From Yersinia proxima (GTDB lineage Bacteria > Pseudomonadota > Gammaproteobacteria > Enterobacterales > Enterobacteriaceae), in the NCBI RefSeq assembly GCF_902170785.1, contig NZ_CABHYG010000009.1:248001-312000 (forward strand): a stretch of DNA of 64,000 bases. Direction: 5' to 3'. Position numbers and translations under genes: made by a program. Positions 1 through 9,737 of the stretch are shown one piece after another (positions within the stretch are counted from its first letter, which is position 1; the number at the start of each line of letters is the position of its first letter). The notes below the pieces were generated by a model that was given only the letters and a program-made list of their open reading frames with translations, was not told where the DNA came from and made no database searches.

Positions 1-28
1 TCGCCAGCAAAATAAGTGTCTTTTTCAT
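1..28 (-). CDS. cbiN: CbiN, cobalt ECF transporter accessory subunit (5' end only)
   Basis: Only the first nine codons are inside the window. They read MKKTLILLA, the start of the hydrophobic N-terminal segment expected of CbiN, the small membrane partner of CbiM in the CbiMNQO cobalt importer. The start codon (26-28) lies one base from the cbiM stop (30-32), so the two genes are tightly coupled. Identification rests on this short match and on gene order; cbiQ, cbiO and cbiP would be expected beyond the left edge. Confidence 0.75.
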
Positions 29-29
29 G

Positions 30-767
30 TTAATGAGTCCCTGCGTGAATTAACTGGCGTTTGGTTAATTGGTCGTAAATCATCACTGTCAGCAAGCCTT
101 CAGCGATGGCTATCGGGATCTGGGTAATGCAGAACACCCCCATAAACTTGATAATCGAACCGCTGACACCAAATTGCGGGTCAGGGAAAGCCAGACCAAG
201 CTGTACCGAGGTGACAAAGTAAGTGGTTAAATCTGCAAGCATGGCGCAAAGAAATACCCCGACGTCGCGACGCAATCCCGCTTTACAGGCCAACTTCCAC
301 ACCAGATAACCCACTACTGGCCCAATAACCGCCATTGACATGCCGTTAGCACCCAAGGTTGTCAGGCCGCCGTGCGCCAGTAATAATGCCTGGAACAACA
401 ACACAATGGCCCCCAACACCGCCACCACTACCGGCCCAAACAGAATAACTGCCAGCCCGACGCCGGTCGGATGTGAACAACTGCCGGTCACTGATGGGAT
501 TTTCAGTGCCGATAACACGAAAATAAAGGCACCGCACAGCGCTAACAGGACTTTTTGATTGCTGTCTTCAGCGACAATCTGTTTCAAACGAACCAGCCCC
601 ATAAACAAACACGGCAGGAACAGTATCCACCAGGCCAGCGCCCACATCGGCGGCAAAAAACCTTCCATAATGTGCATGGCAAAAACATCATTCGGGGCAA
701 TCGTTAGCAGAATTGCCATCGCAGCGCCGCTAAGCGAAAGTTTCTTTAACTGTCTTTCCATTTCCAT
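30..767 (-). CDS. cbiM: CbiM, cobalt-binding membrane subunit of the ECF cobalt importer
   Basis: Substrate-specific membrane component of the cobalt transporter, 245 aa and rich in hydrophobic segments. A cleavable leader ends at VFA just before MHIMEG (about residue 31), which exposes the Met-His terminus that family members use to bind the metal; a conserved GSCSHPTG motif follows. A longer reading from a TTG at 779 is possible. I chose the ATG at 765-767 because GGAG lies 6 nt upstream of it. It is the next-to-last gene of the minus-strand cbi operon visible here, and it feeds Co2+ to the chelatase CbiK. Confidence 0.95.
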   Translation of the reverse strand: MEMERQLKKLSLSGAAMAILLTIAPNDVFAMHIMEGFLPPMWALAWWILFLPCLFMGLVRLKQIVAEDSNQKVLLALCGAFIFVLSALKIPSVTGSCSHPTGVGLAVILFGPVVVAVLGAIVLLFQALLLAHGGLTTLGANGMSMAVIGPVVGYLVWKLACKAGLRRDVGVFLCAMLADLTTYFVTSVQLGLAFPDPQFGVSGSIIKFMGVFCITQIPIAIAEGLLTVMIYDQLTKRQLIHAGTH

Positions 768-821
768 GAGTGACTCCAATAACGTTGAGCATCTAAGTGA
801 AAACTAGATAAGCATCTGTTT

Positions 822-1532
822 TTAAATAACTCGTTGCTGTTTATTGACTAAAATGGTCGAGAAATAGGGCAACGGCTGGTCAGCAGCCAGGGTATCCAAC
901 TGACGCCAACACACTTCGCCGGGTAATGAAGCCTCCGACATCAATAGCGCGTGCGGGAACAGGTTTAACCGGCCCAATAGCGCCTGAATTTGTGCAAAGC
1001 GGCCATACACTTTCATCAGCACTACGCAGTCGTGGTCTTGCAGCGCGCGCTCCAACTCGGCTTCTGGGGCGGTGCAAGACATAACCGCCAGCGATTGTTG
1101 CTCCATCGCCAAGGGCAATGCGGCACGAGAGGCAATAGCGGCAAAGGAAGTGACACCGGGGACAATTTCCAGCCAGTCTGGCCGACCAATACGTTCTAGC
1201 AAAAATACCCACGTGCTAAATAACATAGCGTCGCCGAGGGTGATAAAACCCACCTGACGGCCCTGCGCAACTTCCGCTTGCAGCTGTTGTGACACCTCAT
1301 CCCACACCGCCTGCTTTTCGCTGTCATCGGCGCTCATCGGGAAATGGCAGGTGCGGACTTCGGTGTTAGGTGATAAATATTCGCGCACAATTGACAGTGC
1401 CAGACTGTCACCGCCTTTACGCCCTGCCGGGGCATACAGCACATCCAGTTTGGCTATCAGCCGTGCCGCCCGCACGGTGATTAAATCGCTGGCTCCAGGG
1501 CCAACACCCAATGCATAAAGTCTGCCGCTCAT
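822..1532 (-). CDS. cbiL: CbiL, cobalt-factor II C20-methyltransferase
   Basis: SAM-dependent methyltransferase that methylates C-20 of cobalt-factor II, the step after cobalt insertion in the anaerobic pathway. The 236-aa protein opens with the tetrapyrrole methylase signature GVGPGASDLIT and later has the FITLGDAMLFSTW block. An upstream in-frame extension exists, but the ATG at 1530-1532 fits the family start (MSGRLYALGVGPG) and overlaps the cbiK stop as TAATG. Start and operon position agree with Salmonella cbiL. Confidence 0.95.
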   Translation of the reverse strand: MSGRLYALGVGPGASDLITVRAARLIAKLDVLYAPAGRKGGDSLALSIVREYLSPNTEVRTCHFPMSADDSEKQAVWDEVSQQLQAEVAQGRQVGFITLGDAMLFSTWVFLLERIGRPDWLEIVPGVTSFAAIASRAALPLAMEQQSLAVMSCTAPEAELERALQDHDCVVLMKVYGRFAQIQALLGRLNLFPHALLMSEASLPGEVCWRQLDTLAADQPLPYFSTILVNKQQRVI

Positions 1533-2326
1533 TACGCTGCCTCCTGCTGTTTTTGCTGCAAGGCACTCGCCAGATGCTGAACAAACATTTGGCGAATCAA
1601 CGGGTTCTCTCCCAATCCTTGCAGCCATGGTTGCGCACTGATACCCGCGGCTTCCAGTTGTGAGCGCCATGAATCCGGCTCTTCAGAAGCCATATCATTG
1701 ATGGCGTGATCACCGGCCACCAGCATCAATGGCATCAGATGCACTTTACGCACTCCCTGCTGCTGTAAACGACTAATGATGTGGTCGATTTCCGGATAAC
1801 TTTCCACCGCGCCAACCAAAGCAGGGAAGTTGAGTGAAGTCATTAAATGGTCAAGGCAGGCATAAGCAGAAAAGGCGAAGTGACTGGCCCCGTGGCCCAT
1901 AAAGACCACTCGCTCATCCGCCGCCAGCGGGGGCATTTGTGCTTGCAGTGCCGCCAGCAATTGCTGGTAATCTGCAAAACTGCTTAACAGTGGTGTACCC
2001 AATACCAAATGGTGGAAACAGTCGCTAAAACTGCGCACTTCATTAGCGATTTTTTCGTATTCATCACCATTAATCACATGCAGTGATTGGATAGCCACAT
2101 CTTGATAACCCTGTTCAGCCAGTTGTTTCAGTGCTTCTCGTGGGTTATTGATCAACAAGCCATCGCGTTTACGCAGCTTGCGAATAATCATTTCTGAGGT
2201 AAAGGCGCGGAACACATCGCGATCGCTGTAAGCCGCCGATAACTGTTGCTCACAAGCCTCAATATTCTTTTGGCGGGTGTGTTCATAACTGGTGCCGAAA
2301 CTGATCACCAACAGTGCTTTTTTCAT
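1532..2326 (-). CDS. cbiK: CbiK, anaerobic sirohydrochlorin cobaltochelatase
   Basis: Inserts Co2+ into sirohydrochlorin (factor II), the first committed step of early-cobalt cobalamin synthesis, without ATP. The 264-aa length is normal. Residues known to be the metal and catalytic ligands of Salmonella CbiK are all present at the same numbers: His145 (FMGHGASHF), Glu175 (VESYPEID) and His207 (VAGDHAIND). It overlaps cbiJ upstream by 4 nt (ATGA) and cbiL downstream by 1 nt. Confidence 0.97.
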   Translation of the reverse strand: MKKALLVISFGTSYEHTRQKNIEACEQQLSAAYSDRDVFRAFTSEMIIRKLRKRDGLLINNPREALKQLAEQGYQDVAIQSLHVINGDEYEKIANEVRSFSDCFHHLVLGTPLLSSFADYQQLLAALQAQMPPLAADERVVFMGHGASHFAFSAYACLDHLMTSLNFPALVGAVESYPEIDHIISRLQQQGVRKVHLMPLMLVAGDHAINDMASEEPDSWRSQLEAAGISAQPWLQGLGENPLIRQMFVQHLASALQQKQQEAA

Positions 2327-3150
2327 TTTATTGTCCTCGTTGTTCTTGCCAGTGGATCAGATTGCTGCCAGTGCATCAGATGTCGGGTAAATTCATCTAA
2401 TGAAGTCACTTGTTGCCCAAGACTGCCCAACACCACAGCGGCCGGGCGGCGCACCACAATGCAGGGAATATTCAGTGCCAGACAGGGAGCCACTTTCTCT
2501 TGATAGCCACCTTGTGCGCCAGACTCCTTGGTGATAACCACATCTGGCTGGCAAAACTCATACAGCGCGTGATTGAATTGCGCGCTGAATGGCCCACGCA
2601 GCGCGATAATATTGTCTACCCCCAACCCCAGAGCCTCACATTGGCTCAGCACTTCAGCCGTTGGCAGCACGCGCGCTAACAAGGTTTTACCGGTCAGCCG
2701 CTGTTGATACTCCGCCAACTGCTTGCTGCCGGTGGTCAAGAGCACTCGCGACCCTAAACCTTGCGCCACGGCGCACGCTGCCGCTGCACTGTCTACTTTG
2801 TAGAGCTGTGGATGATGAATAGCTTCAATTTCACTCGGACGCTGATAACGTGTCAGTGGCACGTTGGATTGCCCGCAAGCGGCGGCCACATTGTCACTGA
2901 GCAGGTCGGCGTAGGGGTGTGAAGCATCAACCACCCACTGCACCTGTCTGGTGATAAGAAAATCGGCCATTTGCGCTGCATCCATCCGCCCGACCAATAT
3001 CTCGCCGCCAATATCGCCCGCCAGTTGTTTGCCCGCATCGGTAGCGACCGACAGGCTGTAGCGCTCGCCAAACTCGTCCAGCAGTTGGCAAATCAGCCGG
3101 GCATCACTGGTGCCGCCAAAAATATGAATCGGCGGATGGTCGTGGGTCAT
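2323..3150 (-). CDS. cbiJ: CbiJ, cobalt-precorrin-6A reductase
   Basis: NADH-dependent reductase of the corrin macrocycle (cobalt-precorrin-6A to 6B). The N-terminal dinucleotide-binding turn FGGTSDARL is at residues 11-19. VVDASHPYA, the family block around the substrate site, follows, and VVITKESGAQGG lies near residue 210. At 275 aa it is slightly longer than usual, with a 3' tail (ARTTRTIK) that extends to overlap cbiK by 4 nt. Confidence 0.94.
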   Translation of the reverse strand: MTHDHPPIHIFGGTSDARLICQLLDEFGERYSLSVATDAGKQLAGDIGGEILVGRMDAAQMADFLITRQVQWVVDASHPYADLLSDNVAAACGQSNVPLTRYQRPSEIEAIHHPQLYKVDSAAAACAVAQGLGSRVLLTTGSKQLAEYQQRLTGKTLLARVLPTAEVLSQCEALGLGVDNIIALRGPFSAQFNHALYEFCQPDVVITKESGAQGGYQEKVAPCLALNIPCIVVRRPAAVVLGSLGQQVTSLDEFTRHLMHWQQSDPLARTTRTIK

Positions 3151-3163
3151 AATGAATAGCCCG

Positions 3164-3889
3164 TCATAATGAATAGCCTCGTGGCGTGATCATCAGTCCA
3201 TTGCGGCAATAAGTGGCCTGATTGCCAACAATCACCAAACTGGTCATATCCACCGGTTCAAAATCCATATCACCTATTGTGGTTAGCCATTTTTCCTGTT
3301 TTTTGCGCCCTGCCGCCTTCACCACCCCCACCGGCGTTGCGGCTTTCTTCCACGGCTGCATCAGCTCGAACGCCCGTGCTAAATGCCCTTCGCGGCCACG
3401 GCTGCGCGGGTTATAGAAGCAGATAACAAAATCGGCTTGTGCCGCTGCGATAATGCGTTTTTCAATCACTTCCCACGGCGTCATCAAATCACTCAGGCTA
3501 ATATGACAAAAATCATGCATCAGCGGCGCGCCGAGCAGTGAGGCCGCTGCGATACTGGCGGTAATACCGGCTACCAACCGGACTTCTAACGTCAACTGTT
3601 GCTGTGTCACCAGCTCCAACACCAAGCCCGCCATGCCGTAAATACCGGCATCGCCACTGCTGATAAGCGCCACGTTATGACCGGCCAGTGCCAGGTCAAT
3701 CGCCGCCTGACAGCGCTCAATCTCTTTACACATGCCAGTTTTGATCACCTGTTTATCCAGGGTCATGGATTTGACCAGATGGGTATAGGTTTTGTAGCCG
3801 ACAATAATTTCTGCTTCGCGAATAGCGGCGATAGCGTCCTGCGTCATCATTGATTCACTGCCTGGCCCAATGCCAATCACGGTTAACAT
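3164..3889 (-). CDS. cbiH: CbiH, cobalt-factor III C17-methyltransferase (ring contraction)
   Basis: Methylates C-17 and drives the ring contraction that gives cobalt-precorrin-4. The 241-aa tetrapyrrole methylase has GIGPGSESMM at residues 6-15, the GDAGIYGMA SAM-pocket block near residue 80, and the late block ICFYNPRSRGREGHL typical of CbiH/CobJ. Its start overlaps the cbiG stop by 1 nt. A 13-nt gap to cbiJ contains a short duplicated motif (CATAATGAATAGC). Confidence 0.95.
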   Translation of the reverse strand: MLTVIGIGPGSESMMTQDAIAAIREAEIIVGYKTYTHLVKSMTLDKQVIKTGMCKEIERCQAAIDLALAGHNVALISSGDAGIYGMAGLVLELVTQQQLTLEVRLVAGITASIAAASLLGAPLMHDFCHISLSDLMTPWEVIEKRIIAAAQADFVICFYNPRSRGREGHLARAFELMQPWKKAATPVGVVKAAGRKKQEKWLTTIGDMDFEPVDMTSLVIVGNQATYCRNGLMITPRGYSL

Positions 3890-4974
3890 TAATGCGATAC
3901 TCCCAGAGTGATGGTGACGCCCTGCTGACGCAGAGTATTGCCAACCAATTTACCGTCGCTCATCAGCCAGGCGACCGGTTGTGAAACGCTACCGACACCC
4001 ACCGTTTGGCGGACAAAATCAGAAGCAGGGAAACGTTGTTCATGGCGGCTCAGTTCGCCGACGCTGAACAGTTCGAACGGGACTCGCCAGCATTTAGCCA
4101 ATTGATGCAGCGCCGGTTCATCTTTTTTGATAGTGACGCTGCCAATCGCTCGTAATGCCATGATGTCAAAATGATTTTCTGCCATTTGCTGTTGCAGCAA
4201 TTCAACCAGCGTTTGCAGAGAGGTGGCACGGCGGCAACCAATTCCCGCCACTACCCGGCGCGGCACCAGCTTATAAACTGGCAACGTCGCCAGTTGATCA
4301 GCGGGCAGCGGCAGAGTGTCGCGCAACGTGATGCACACTAAGGCGTCTAATGGTGGGAGTTGCTCCAAACTAAGTTGATCCAAACAATCAACCGGCACGA
4401 ACCCCCGCGTGTCGCAGCGCTCACGTTCCGCCAACAGCGGCGTGTCCCACCACAGCCCGACTTTCTGGTTACTGACCAACATTTGATTGACCACTTTGAC
4501 CGCGTGGCGGAAATCTTGCATTTCAGCATCAAGCTGGGTTGCCAGTGTGTCCAGCGCCGCCATCTCGTTAACATCGGTGGCGGTGGTTATCACCGGGTCA
4601 GCCCCCAAAATGCCAGCAAGATAACGGGTTAGGGTATTCGCCCCTCCCACATGCCCCGACAGCAAACTGACGACGTGTTGCCCGCGCTCATCAATCACCA
4701 CCACCGCAGGGTCGGTCATTTTGTCGTTTACCAGCGGAGCGATAACCCGCACCGTTAGGCCAATCGCTCCGACCACCACCAGTGCTGAATACTGTTTAAA
4801 TGCTTCACGAAGAGTGTCGCCAAAACTGCCGTTAAAGGGCAAAAAACCCTCTTCCAGCAATTTGTCACTGGTAAAACAGGTCAGCGGCAAGTGGGTTTGC
4901 AAGCGTCGCGCCAGCCGTACACCACCGGGTGTCAGGCAAAATACCGCGATAGATTCAGGCTTGACGATATTCAT
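3889..4974 (-). CDS. cbiG: CbiG, cobalt-precorrin-5A hydrolase
   Basis: Opens the delta-lactone of cobalt-precorrin-5A and releases acetaldehyde in the anaerobic pathway. The domains in order are an N-terminal part ([14 protein letters not shown]), a central region with [15 protein letters not shown], and a C-terminal part with [11 protein letters not shown]. An upstream extension is open, but [12 protein letters not shown] at 4972-4974 matches the Salmonella start and gives 361 aa. With that start the gene overlaps the cbiF 3' end by 20 nt. Confidence 0.94.
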   Translation of the reverse strand: MNIVKPESIAVFCLTPGGVRLARRLQTHLPLTCFTSDKLLEEGFLPFNGSFGDTLREAFKQYSALVVVGAIGLTVRVIAPLVNDKMTDPAVVVIDERGQHVVSLLSGHVGGANTLTRYLAGILGADPVITTATDVNEMAALDTLATQLDAEMQDFRHAVKVVNQMLVSNQKVGLWWDTPLLAERERCDTRGFVPVDCLDQLSLEQLPPLDALVCITLRDTLPLPADQLATLPVYKLVPRRVVAGIGCRRATSLQTLVELLQQQMAENHFDIMALRAIGSVTIKKDEPALHQLAKCWRVPFELFSVGELSRHEQRFPASDFVRQTVGVGSVSQPVAWLMSDGKLVGNTLRQQGVTITLGVSH

Positions 4975-5791
4975 GGCTAAACCCCGCATCATAGAGTTTG
5001 GAATAGTGGTATTCATCACCGAGGAATGCCCCCACCAAAATCAGAGCAGTTTTATGAATGGCTGCCGCGCGAACCAACTCGGCGATATCCGCCAGTGTGC
5101 CGCGGACGGTGCGGCTTTCAGCCCAAGTCGCTTTGTATACCACTGCGACTGGCGTATCCGCGGGATAACCACCGGCGATTAAGCGATCAGCTACTCGGTC
5201 CATTTCCTGTACCGACAAGAAAATAGCCATGGAGGTTTGGTGGGCAGCAAAGGCTTCCAGTTGCTCCAGTGGCGGCATCGGAGTGCGCCCCTCGATACGG
5301 GTGATAATCAGACTCTGCGCCACTTCCGGTACGGTGTATTCCACTCCAAGTTGCGCAGCCGCCCCCAGGAAAGCACTGACACCGGGTACTGACACAAATC
5401 CGATGCCGTGTTCGCCCAAGACTTCGCCCTGTTCACGAATCGAGCCATACAAAGAGAGATCACCGGTTTGTAACCGCACCACCAGCTTGCCCGCCCGCAC
5501 ACCATCCACCATCAGTGTGATGATTTGTTCCAAATTTAATCCCGCGCTGTCGTGACATTCAGCCTCGGCGGAGCAATATTCCAACAGCTCAGTATTGATA
5601 AGTGATCCGGCATAGATAACCACCTGTGCCTGTTGCAGCAAGCGGTAGCCTTTTAGCGTGATCAGCTCTTTGTCACCCGGCCCGGCACCAACAAACCAGA
5701 CTTTTTGCGTATCCCATGTTGGTGTAACAGGACTGGGTGTAGCAGAGGTGGGTGTAACAGGTGCTGATACGGCATTAGGATGCTCAGACAT
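4955..5791 (-). CDS. cbiF: CbiF, cobalt-precorrin-4 C11-methyltransferase
   Basis: SAM-dependent methyltransferase acting at C-11. The catalytic body is standard ([49 protein letters not shown]). The N terminus is unusual: between MSEHP and [12 protein letters not shown] there is a Thr/Pro/Ser/Ala-rich stretch with VTPT-type repeats. It is coded by an imperfect repeat of about 15 bp (about 5719-5762) that I do not recall in Salmonella CbiF. The start at 5789-5791 overlaps the cbiT stop by 8 nt. The extension may be a disordered tail. Confidence 0.95.
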   Translation of the reverse strand: MSEHPNAVSAPVTPTSATPSPVTPTWDTQKVWFVGAGPGDKELITLKGYRLLQQAQVVIYAGSLINTELLEYCSAEAECHDSAGLNLEQIITLMVDGVRAGKLVVRLQTGDLSLYGSIREQGEVLGEHGIGFVSVPGVSAFLGAAAQLGVEYTVPEVAQSLIITRIEGRTPMPPLEQLEAFAAHQTSMAIFLSVQEMDRVADRLIAGGYPADTPVAVVYKATWAESRTVRGTLADIAELVRAAAIHKTALILVGAFLGDEYHYSKLYDAGFSHEYRQA

Positions 5792-6353
5792 TGCTCGCCT
5801 CCTTGTGGCAGGAAATAAGATAAGTAGGATTATTCGGTTTAAAATAGTGCCCGCTACCCAGAGGGGTCAGAGTAGAAAGTTGCAGTTGCACACAATCCAA
5901 CTCACTAACAACGCAGGTCTGTAAATGGCTTAATGCCTCATTGAGGTTATTGAGCAAAATAAAGGTCAATACCAGGCGGCCACCGGGATGGAGCATCCTC
6001 AGCGACCAGTCGATAAGGTCAGTCAGATGACCGCCGCTGCCACCAATAAAAATGGCATCAGCTTTATCGGATAAAGGTAAAGGAGCGACTCCGGCAATAA
6101 TGTCTACCTTGCGACACCCTAGCCGCTGGCGGTTTTCATTAATTAACTCAAGTGCTACCGGATTCCGTTCAATCGCCGTCACCCGTAAATCAGGAAAACG
6201 CAAAGCCGCTTCCAATGCCACACTGCCAGTACCCGCCCCCACATCAATCAAGTGAGTCGCATCCGACAAACTCAGCCGTTCCAGTGCCAATACTCGCACC
6301 GCTTCTTTGGTCATTGGGACTTTTTGCCCACGCAGGAACAGCTCATCTTTCAT
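5784..6353 (-). CDS. cbiT: CbiT, cobalt-precorrin-6B C15-methyltransferase (decarboxylating)
   Basis: Class I Rossmann methyltransferase that methylates C-15 and decarboxylates the C-12 acetate side chain. The SAM motif [14 protein letters not shown] is at residues 38-51, then IERNPVAL and [11 protein letters not shown]. At 189 aa it is the stand-alone CbiT, not the fused CobL form; the CbiE half is the separate gene just upstream. It overlaps cbiE by 11 nt and cbiF by 8 nt. Confidence 0.95.
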   Translation of the reverse strand: MKDELFLRGQKVPMTKEAVRVLALERLSLSDATHLIDVGAGTGSVALEAALRFPDLRVTAIERNPVALELINENRQRLGCRKVDIIAGVAPLPLSDKADAIFIGGSGGHLTDLIDWSLRMLHPGGRLVLTFILLNNLNEALSHLQTCVVSELDCVQLQLSTLTPLGSGHYFKPNNPTYLISCHKEASNV

Positions 6354-6945
6354 TGAGGATCACCACCACATTCATGTCATAGCGGGCCGCCACTTGCTCT
6401 GCTGGCAGGCGATAAATTCGTTCGTTGGGTTGCGAGAGGTTTTCACCAATAATCAAGGTACGAGACAGACCACGTTGCTGTAGCGCATCAGCAATAGCTC
6501 TTGGGCCAATAATGCCGTCGGTCACCATCGCTACTTTGTCGTGCTGGAAGATCCAGTCAAAATCGGGTTCACGACCATGACTGCTGGTAAGAAAGAGGTC
6601 GTTCATATCCAGTGCAGCTTTGGCGCACAAATATTGAATCGCGCTAATGCCGGGAACGATATGCAACTCCTCAGCGCTGAAGTTCGCTGCCAGCAATTTG
6701 CCGATGCCATACAGCAAAGGATCTCCCGAGGCCAGCACCACAATGGCGCGATGCTTATTGCTATCCAGCCACTCCAATAGCCCTAATAGATCAGCATCCA
6801 ACAAGCGCGACTCTTTACTATCGCCGCTCAATGCGGCCAGATGGCGCTTACCGCCAACCAGTACTTCGGCGCGCTCGATAGCCCGCCGAGCTGCGGGTGT
6901 CAGATAATCAGTATCACCGGGGCCAATCCCCACCACTGTAATCAT
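6343..6945 (-). CDS. cbiE: CbiE, cobalt-precorrin-7 C5-methyltransferase
   Basis: Tetrapyrrole methylase of 200 aa that methylates C-5. It begins [19 protein letters not shown] and has the [17 protein letters not shown] block near residue 72 and [13 protein letters not shown] after it. It overlaps cbiD by 4 nt and cbiT by 11 nt, so CbiE and CbiT, fused in some other bacteria, are translationally coupled here. Confidence 0.95.
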   Translation of the reverse strand: MITVVGIGPGDTDYLTPAARRAIERAEVLVGGKRHLAALSGDSKESRLLDADLLGLLEWLDSNKHRAIVVLASGDPLLYGIGKLLAANFSAEELHIVPGISAIQYLCAKAALDMNDLFLTSSHGREPDFDWIFQHDKVAMVTDGIIGPRAIADALQQRGLSRTLIIGENLSQPNERIYRLPAEQVAARYDMNVVVILNER

Positions 6946-8123
6946 CGTAACGCCTCCACAATCTCATCCAGTGGCCGGTTGCTACCCAGCACCTGATTAT
7001 CAAAAGAGAATAAAATGGCGTCGCACTGTGGTGGATTAACCGAGAAACGCATCATCTCAGCGATACGCTCGCAGATACGCTCTGCTATACGCGAATAGAC
7101 GCCCTGCCAACCCTGCTCAGCAATTAATTCCATGGCCGCTTCCGTGGTATCACACTGATTAACTTCAAGTAATAGCGCATGGGGCGCACCCATTAAGGCC
7201 AAATTAGCCACCAACGTCTCCATACGTCCATCAGCAATATGGCTGTGGGTATGGAAGATACCGGCGGCCACTTTGACCAATTTGCCCGGATGCCCAACTA
7301 ACAGAACGCGACGGAATCCCAAGCGCACGGTTTCTTGCAGCATATAGCCGACAAAATTACTCATGGTGACCACCCGTTGGCTATCCAGCCCCAGGTAGTC
7401 GCGAACAAAGCGCTCGCCGTGATTACCCGGCACCAAAATGACGCGATCAACACCTGCTGCCCGCTTCATTTCCAGCTCCAGCGCCAATGAGCGTTTCCAG
7501 CTCTCTTCTGACATTGGCGTCACAATACCGGTGGTGCCGATGATGGAAATCCCACCCAGGATCCCCAGCCGCCCGTTGTAGGTTTTCTTCGCTCGCTCCT
7601 CGCCTTCTGGTGCAAAGATTTCGACTTCTGCGCCACGCAATGGGCCGATGACTTCACGCACTGCGGCTTCGATGGTTTGGCGCGGAGTGCGGTTAATGGC
7701 GCTGCTGCCGACCGGCAACCCAATCCCTTTTCGGGTAACGGTTCCCACGCCTTCGCCGCCTCGCAAAGTAATGTCGGTCTGTTCGGTGAGGGTCACGCGG
7801 GCAAAAATCAGCATGCCGTGGGTAGCATCAACATCATCGCCGCCATCTTTGCGGATTGCGGCGGTGGCTTGCTGACCTTCAATCAACGGCTGCTCAACAT
7901 TCAGACATAAGGTGATGCCGGAAGGCGTCACAATAGAAATTTGATCAATCACTTGCTGACGCAACACCATCAGCGCCGCCACTTTGGCCGCCGCCGTGGC
8001 ACAGGAACCGGTGGTATAGCCTTTACGGTACTGCTTGCCGTTGTGCCAAATGCTGTCTAATTGCTGGTTTTGCAGCGCAATATCATCATTTATAGGGCTA
8101 TCACTGGCCAGACCGTCGCTCAT
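6942..8123 (-). CDS. cbiD: CbiD, cobalt-precorrin-5B C1-methyltransferase
   Basis: SAM-dependent C-1 methyltransferase of the anaerobic pathway, with a fold unlike the other Cbi methylases. The family signature [18 protein letters not shown] is at residues 32-49, followed by [17 protein letters not shown] and the late [19 protein letters not shown] block. The length of 393 aa is usual. It overlaps cbiC by 4 nt at its start and cbiE by 4 nt at its end. Confidence 0.96.
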   Translation of the reverse strand: MSDGLASDSPINDDIALQNQQLDSIWHNGKQYRKGYTTGSCATAAAKVAALMVLRQQVIDQISIVTPSGITLCLNVEQPLIEGQQATAAIRKDGGDDVDATHGMLIFARVTLTEQTDITLRGGEGVGTVTRKGIGLPVGSSAINRTPRQTIEAAVREVIGPLRGAEVEIFAPEGEERAKKTYNGRLGILGGISIIGTTGIVTPMSEESWKRSLALELEMKRAAGVDRVILVPGNHGERFVRDYLGLDSQRVVTMSNFVGYMLQETVRLGFRRVLLVGHPGKLVKVAAGIFHTHSHIADGRMETLVANLALMGAPHALLLEVNQCDTTEAAMELIAEQGWQGVYSRIAERICERIAEMMRFSVNPPQCDAILFSFDNQVLGSNRPLDEIVEALR

Positions 8124-8767
8124 AGCGCCCCCCGTAGTTGCGTCCTTTGTAACTGATAGAGGATGGCGTTGATAATGGCTGCCGCCACGTTACTGCCCCC
8201 TTTGCGCCCCAGCGCGGCAATGCACGGCAAACCACTTGCCACCAACGCATCTTTAGATTCCGCCGCACCAACAAACCCCACCGGCACGCCGATGACCGCC
8301 ACCGGGGACGCTTGCCGTTCTAGCAAACGGAATAACGCCGTCGGCGCATTGCCGAACACAAACAGTTTTTCGCCCGGCTCCGCCAACGCCACATCTACCG
8401 CGGCCATCGAGCGGGTAATTCCCTGAACCGGCGCACTCTCAACCACGCGCGGATCACTGATATAGCAGCGACACTCGCATCCCATCTGCTTTAACAGTGT
8501 TTTATTAATGCCCGACATCGCCATAGTGGTGTCGGTATACAGCGTGCATCCCCGACGTAAACCCTCAGCAATACGGGTCAGCACATCCGGTGAAAAATGC
8601 AGAATATCCAGCCAGTCAAAATCCGCTGTGGTGTGGATAACCCGCTTGACAACCGCTTCATGCAGCGCACTGGCAAACCGAGTCTCTGGCCGCTCAGCGG
8701 CGATAATATCGCCAATGATAACGAAGCTATTTTTCTCGATTTCCTGCGGGTTTTTTATATAGTTCAT
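8120..8767 (-). CDS. cbiC: CbiC, cobalt-precorrin-8 methylmutase
   Basis: Isomerase that moves the methyl group from C-11 to C-12 to form cobyrinate. The 215-aa protein has [10 protein letters not shown] (residues 42-51) with the conserved histidine used as catalytic acid, ISDPRVV, and the C-terminal block [20 protein letters not shown]. It sits 13 nt after cbiB and overlaps cbiD. Confidence 0.95.
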   Translation of the reverse strand: MNYIKNPQEIEKNSFVIIGDIIAAERPETRFASALHEAVVKRVIHTTADFDWLDILHFSPDVLTRIAEGLRRGCTLYTDTTMAMSGINKTLLKQMGCECRCYISDPRVVESAPVQGITRSMAAVDVALAEPGEKLFVFGNAPTALFRLLERQASPVAVIGVPVGFVGAAESKDALVASGLPCIAALGRKGGSNVAAAIINAILYQLQRTQLRGAL

Positions 8768-8780
8768 GGGGTTATCCTTG

Positions 8781-9737
8781 TTAAATACCGACCAACAGCA
8801 GATGGGTCAGAGCGAACAATAAAAGAGCCAATAGCGACGCCATCATCATTAAATGGATGCTGCGTGGAATATCACTCAGAGCGATTTCACGCCGCTCATC
8901 GCCAATCCACGGCTTCTCCACCCGCTCACCAAAGTAATCATTCGGGCCACCCAAGCGTATGCCCAACGCTCCCGCCACCGTGGCTTCCGACCAGGCGCAG
9001 TTCGGGCTGGAGTGTTGATAACGGTCGCGCCAGCCAATGCGCAACGCCTGACGGTAATCAGCCTGAATCAACCAGGCTGCGATACTGAGTAACAGCCAAC
9101 TGAGGCGTGCAGGAAGCCAATTGGCGACATCATCCATACGGGCAGAGACATAGCCAATTGCGCGATATTTCGGCGTTTTATATCCCACCATCGAATCAAG
9201 GGTGTTTACCGCTTTATAAGCCATTGCCAGCGGCGCGCCCCCCAGCATCAGGAAAAACAGCGGAGCAATCACGCCATCGACACTGTTCTCGGCCACGGTC
9301 TCGACCACCGCCCGGGTGATTTGTGGTTTCTCCAATTGCGAAGTATCACGCCCCACAATCCATGACAGCTTTTCGCGGCTTTGCGCGAGGGTTCCATGTT
9401 GCAGCGCATCAAAAACCGCTAATGCCGCATCACTCAAGCAGCGGCCGGCCAGTAAGGTGTAAATCATCCACACTTGTGCTAACCAGCCGAGCCACGGATT
9501 AATCGCTGTCATCAGCCATAAAAACCCCCAGCTGACGAGCCAGGTAATCCCCACCACCAGTAACCACAGCACCGCACCACCCCATTTGAGTGCCCGCTCG
9601 CTATGACACACGGCGCGAATGGCTCTCTGCAACAGCGTGATAAGATTACCCATCCAGCGCACCGGATGCGGCCAACGCGGCGGGTCGCCGAGCCAATGAT
9701 CCAGTAAGAAAGCAATAAACCACGCGCTCAGGGTCAT
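8781..9737 (-). CDS. cbiB: CbiB, adenosylcobinamide-phosphate synthase
   Basis: Integral membrane enzyme that attaches aminopropanol phosphate (made by CobD) to adenosylcobyric acid. The 318-aa protein opens LLDHWLGDPPRWPHPVRWMG, the family signature, and has several hydrophobic segments plus AENSVDGVIAPLFF near the middle. A longer reading to 9875 is a shadow of cbiA. The ATG at 9735-9737 overlaps the cbiA stop as ATGA. Its substrate comes from cobD and pduX at the other end of this locus. Confidence 0.95.
   Translation of the reverse strand: MTLSAWFIAFLLDHWLGDPPRWPHPVRWMGNLITLLQRAIRAVCHSERALKWGGAVLWLLVVGITWLVSWGFLWLMTAINPWLGWLAQVWMIYTLLAGRCLSDAALAVFDALQHGTLAQSREKLSWIVGRDTSQLEKPQITRAVVETVAENSVDGVIAPLFFLMLGGAPLAMAYKAVNTLDSMVGYKTPKYRAIGYVSARMDDVANWLPARLSWLLLSIAAWLIQADYRQALRIGWRDRYQHSSPNCAWSEATVAGALGIRLGGPNDYFGERVEKPWIGDERREIALSDIPRSIHLMMMASLLALLLFALTHLLLVGI

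Noticed and set aside
1533-1670. N-terminal extension of CbiL
   Set aside because: It is the antisense-free out-of-frame shadow of cbiK; the start overlapping the cbiK stop (TAATG) fits the family.
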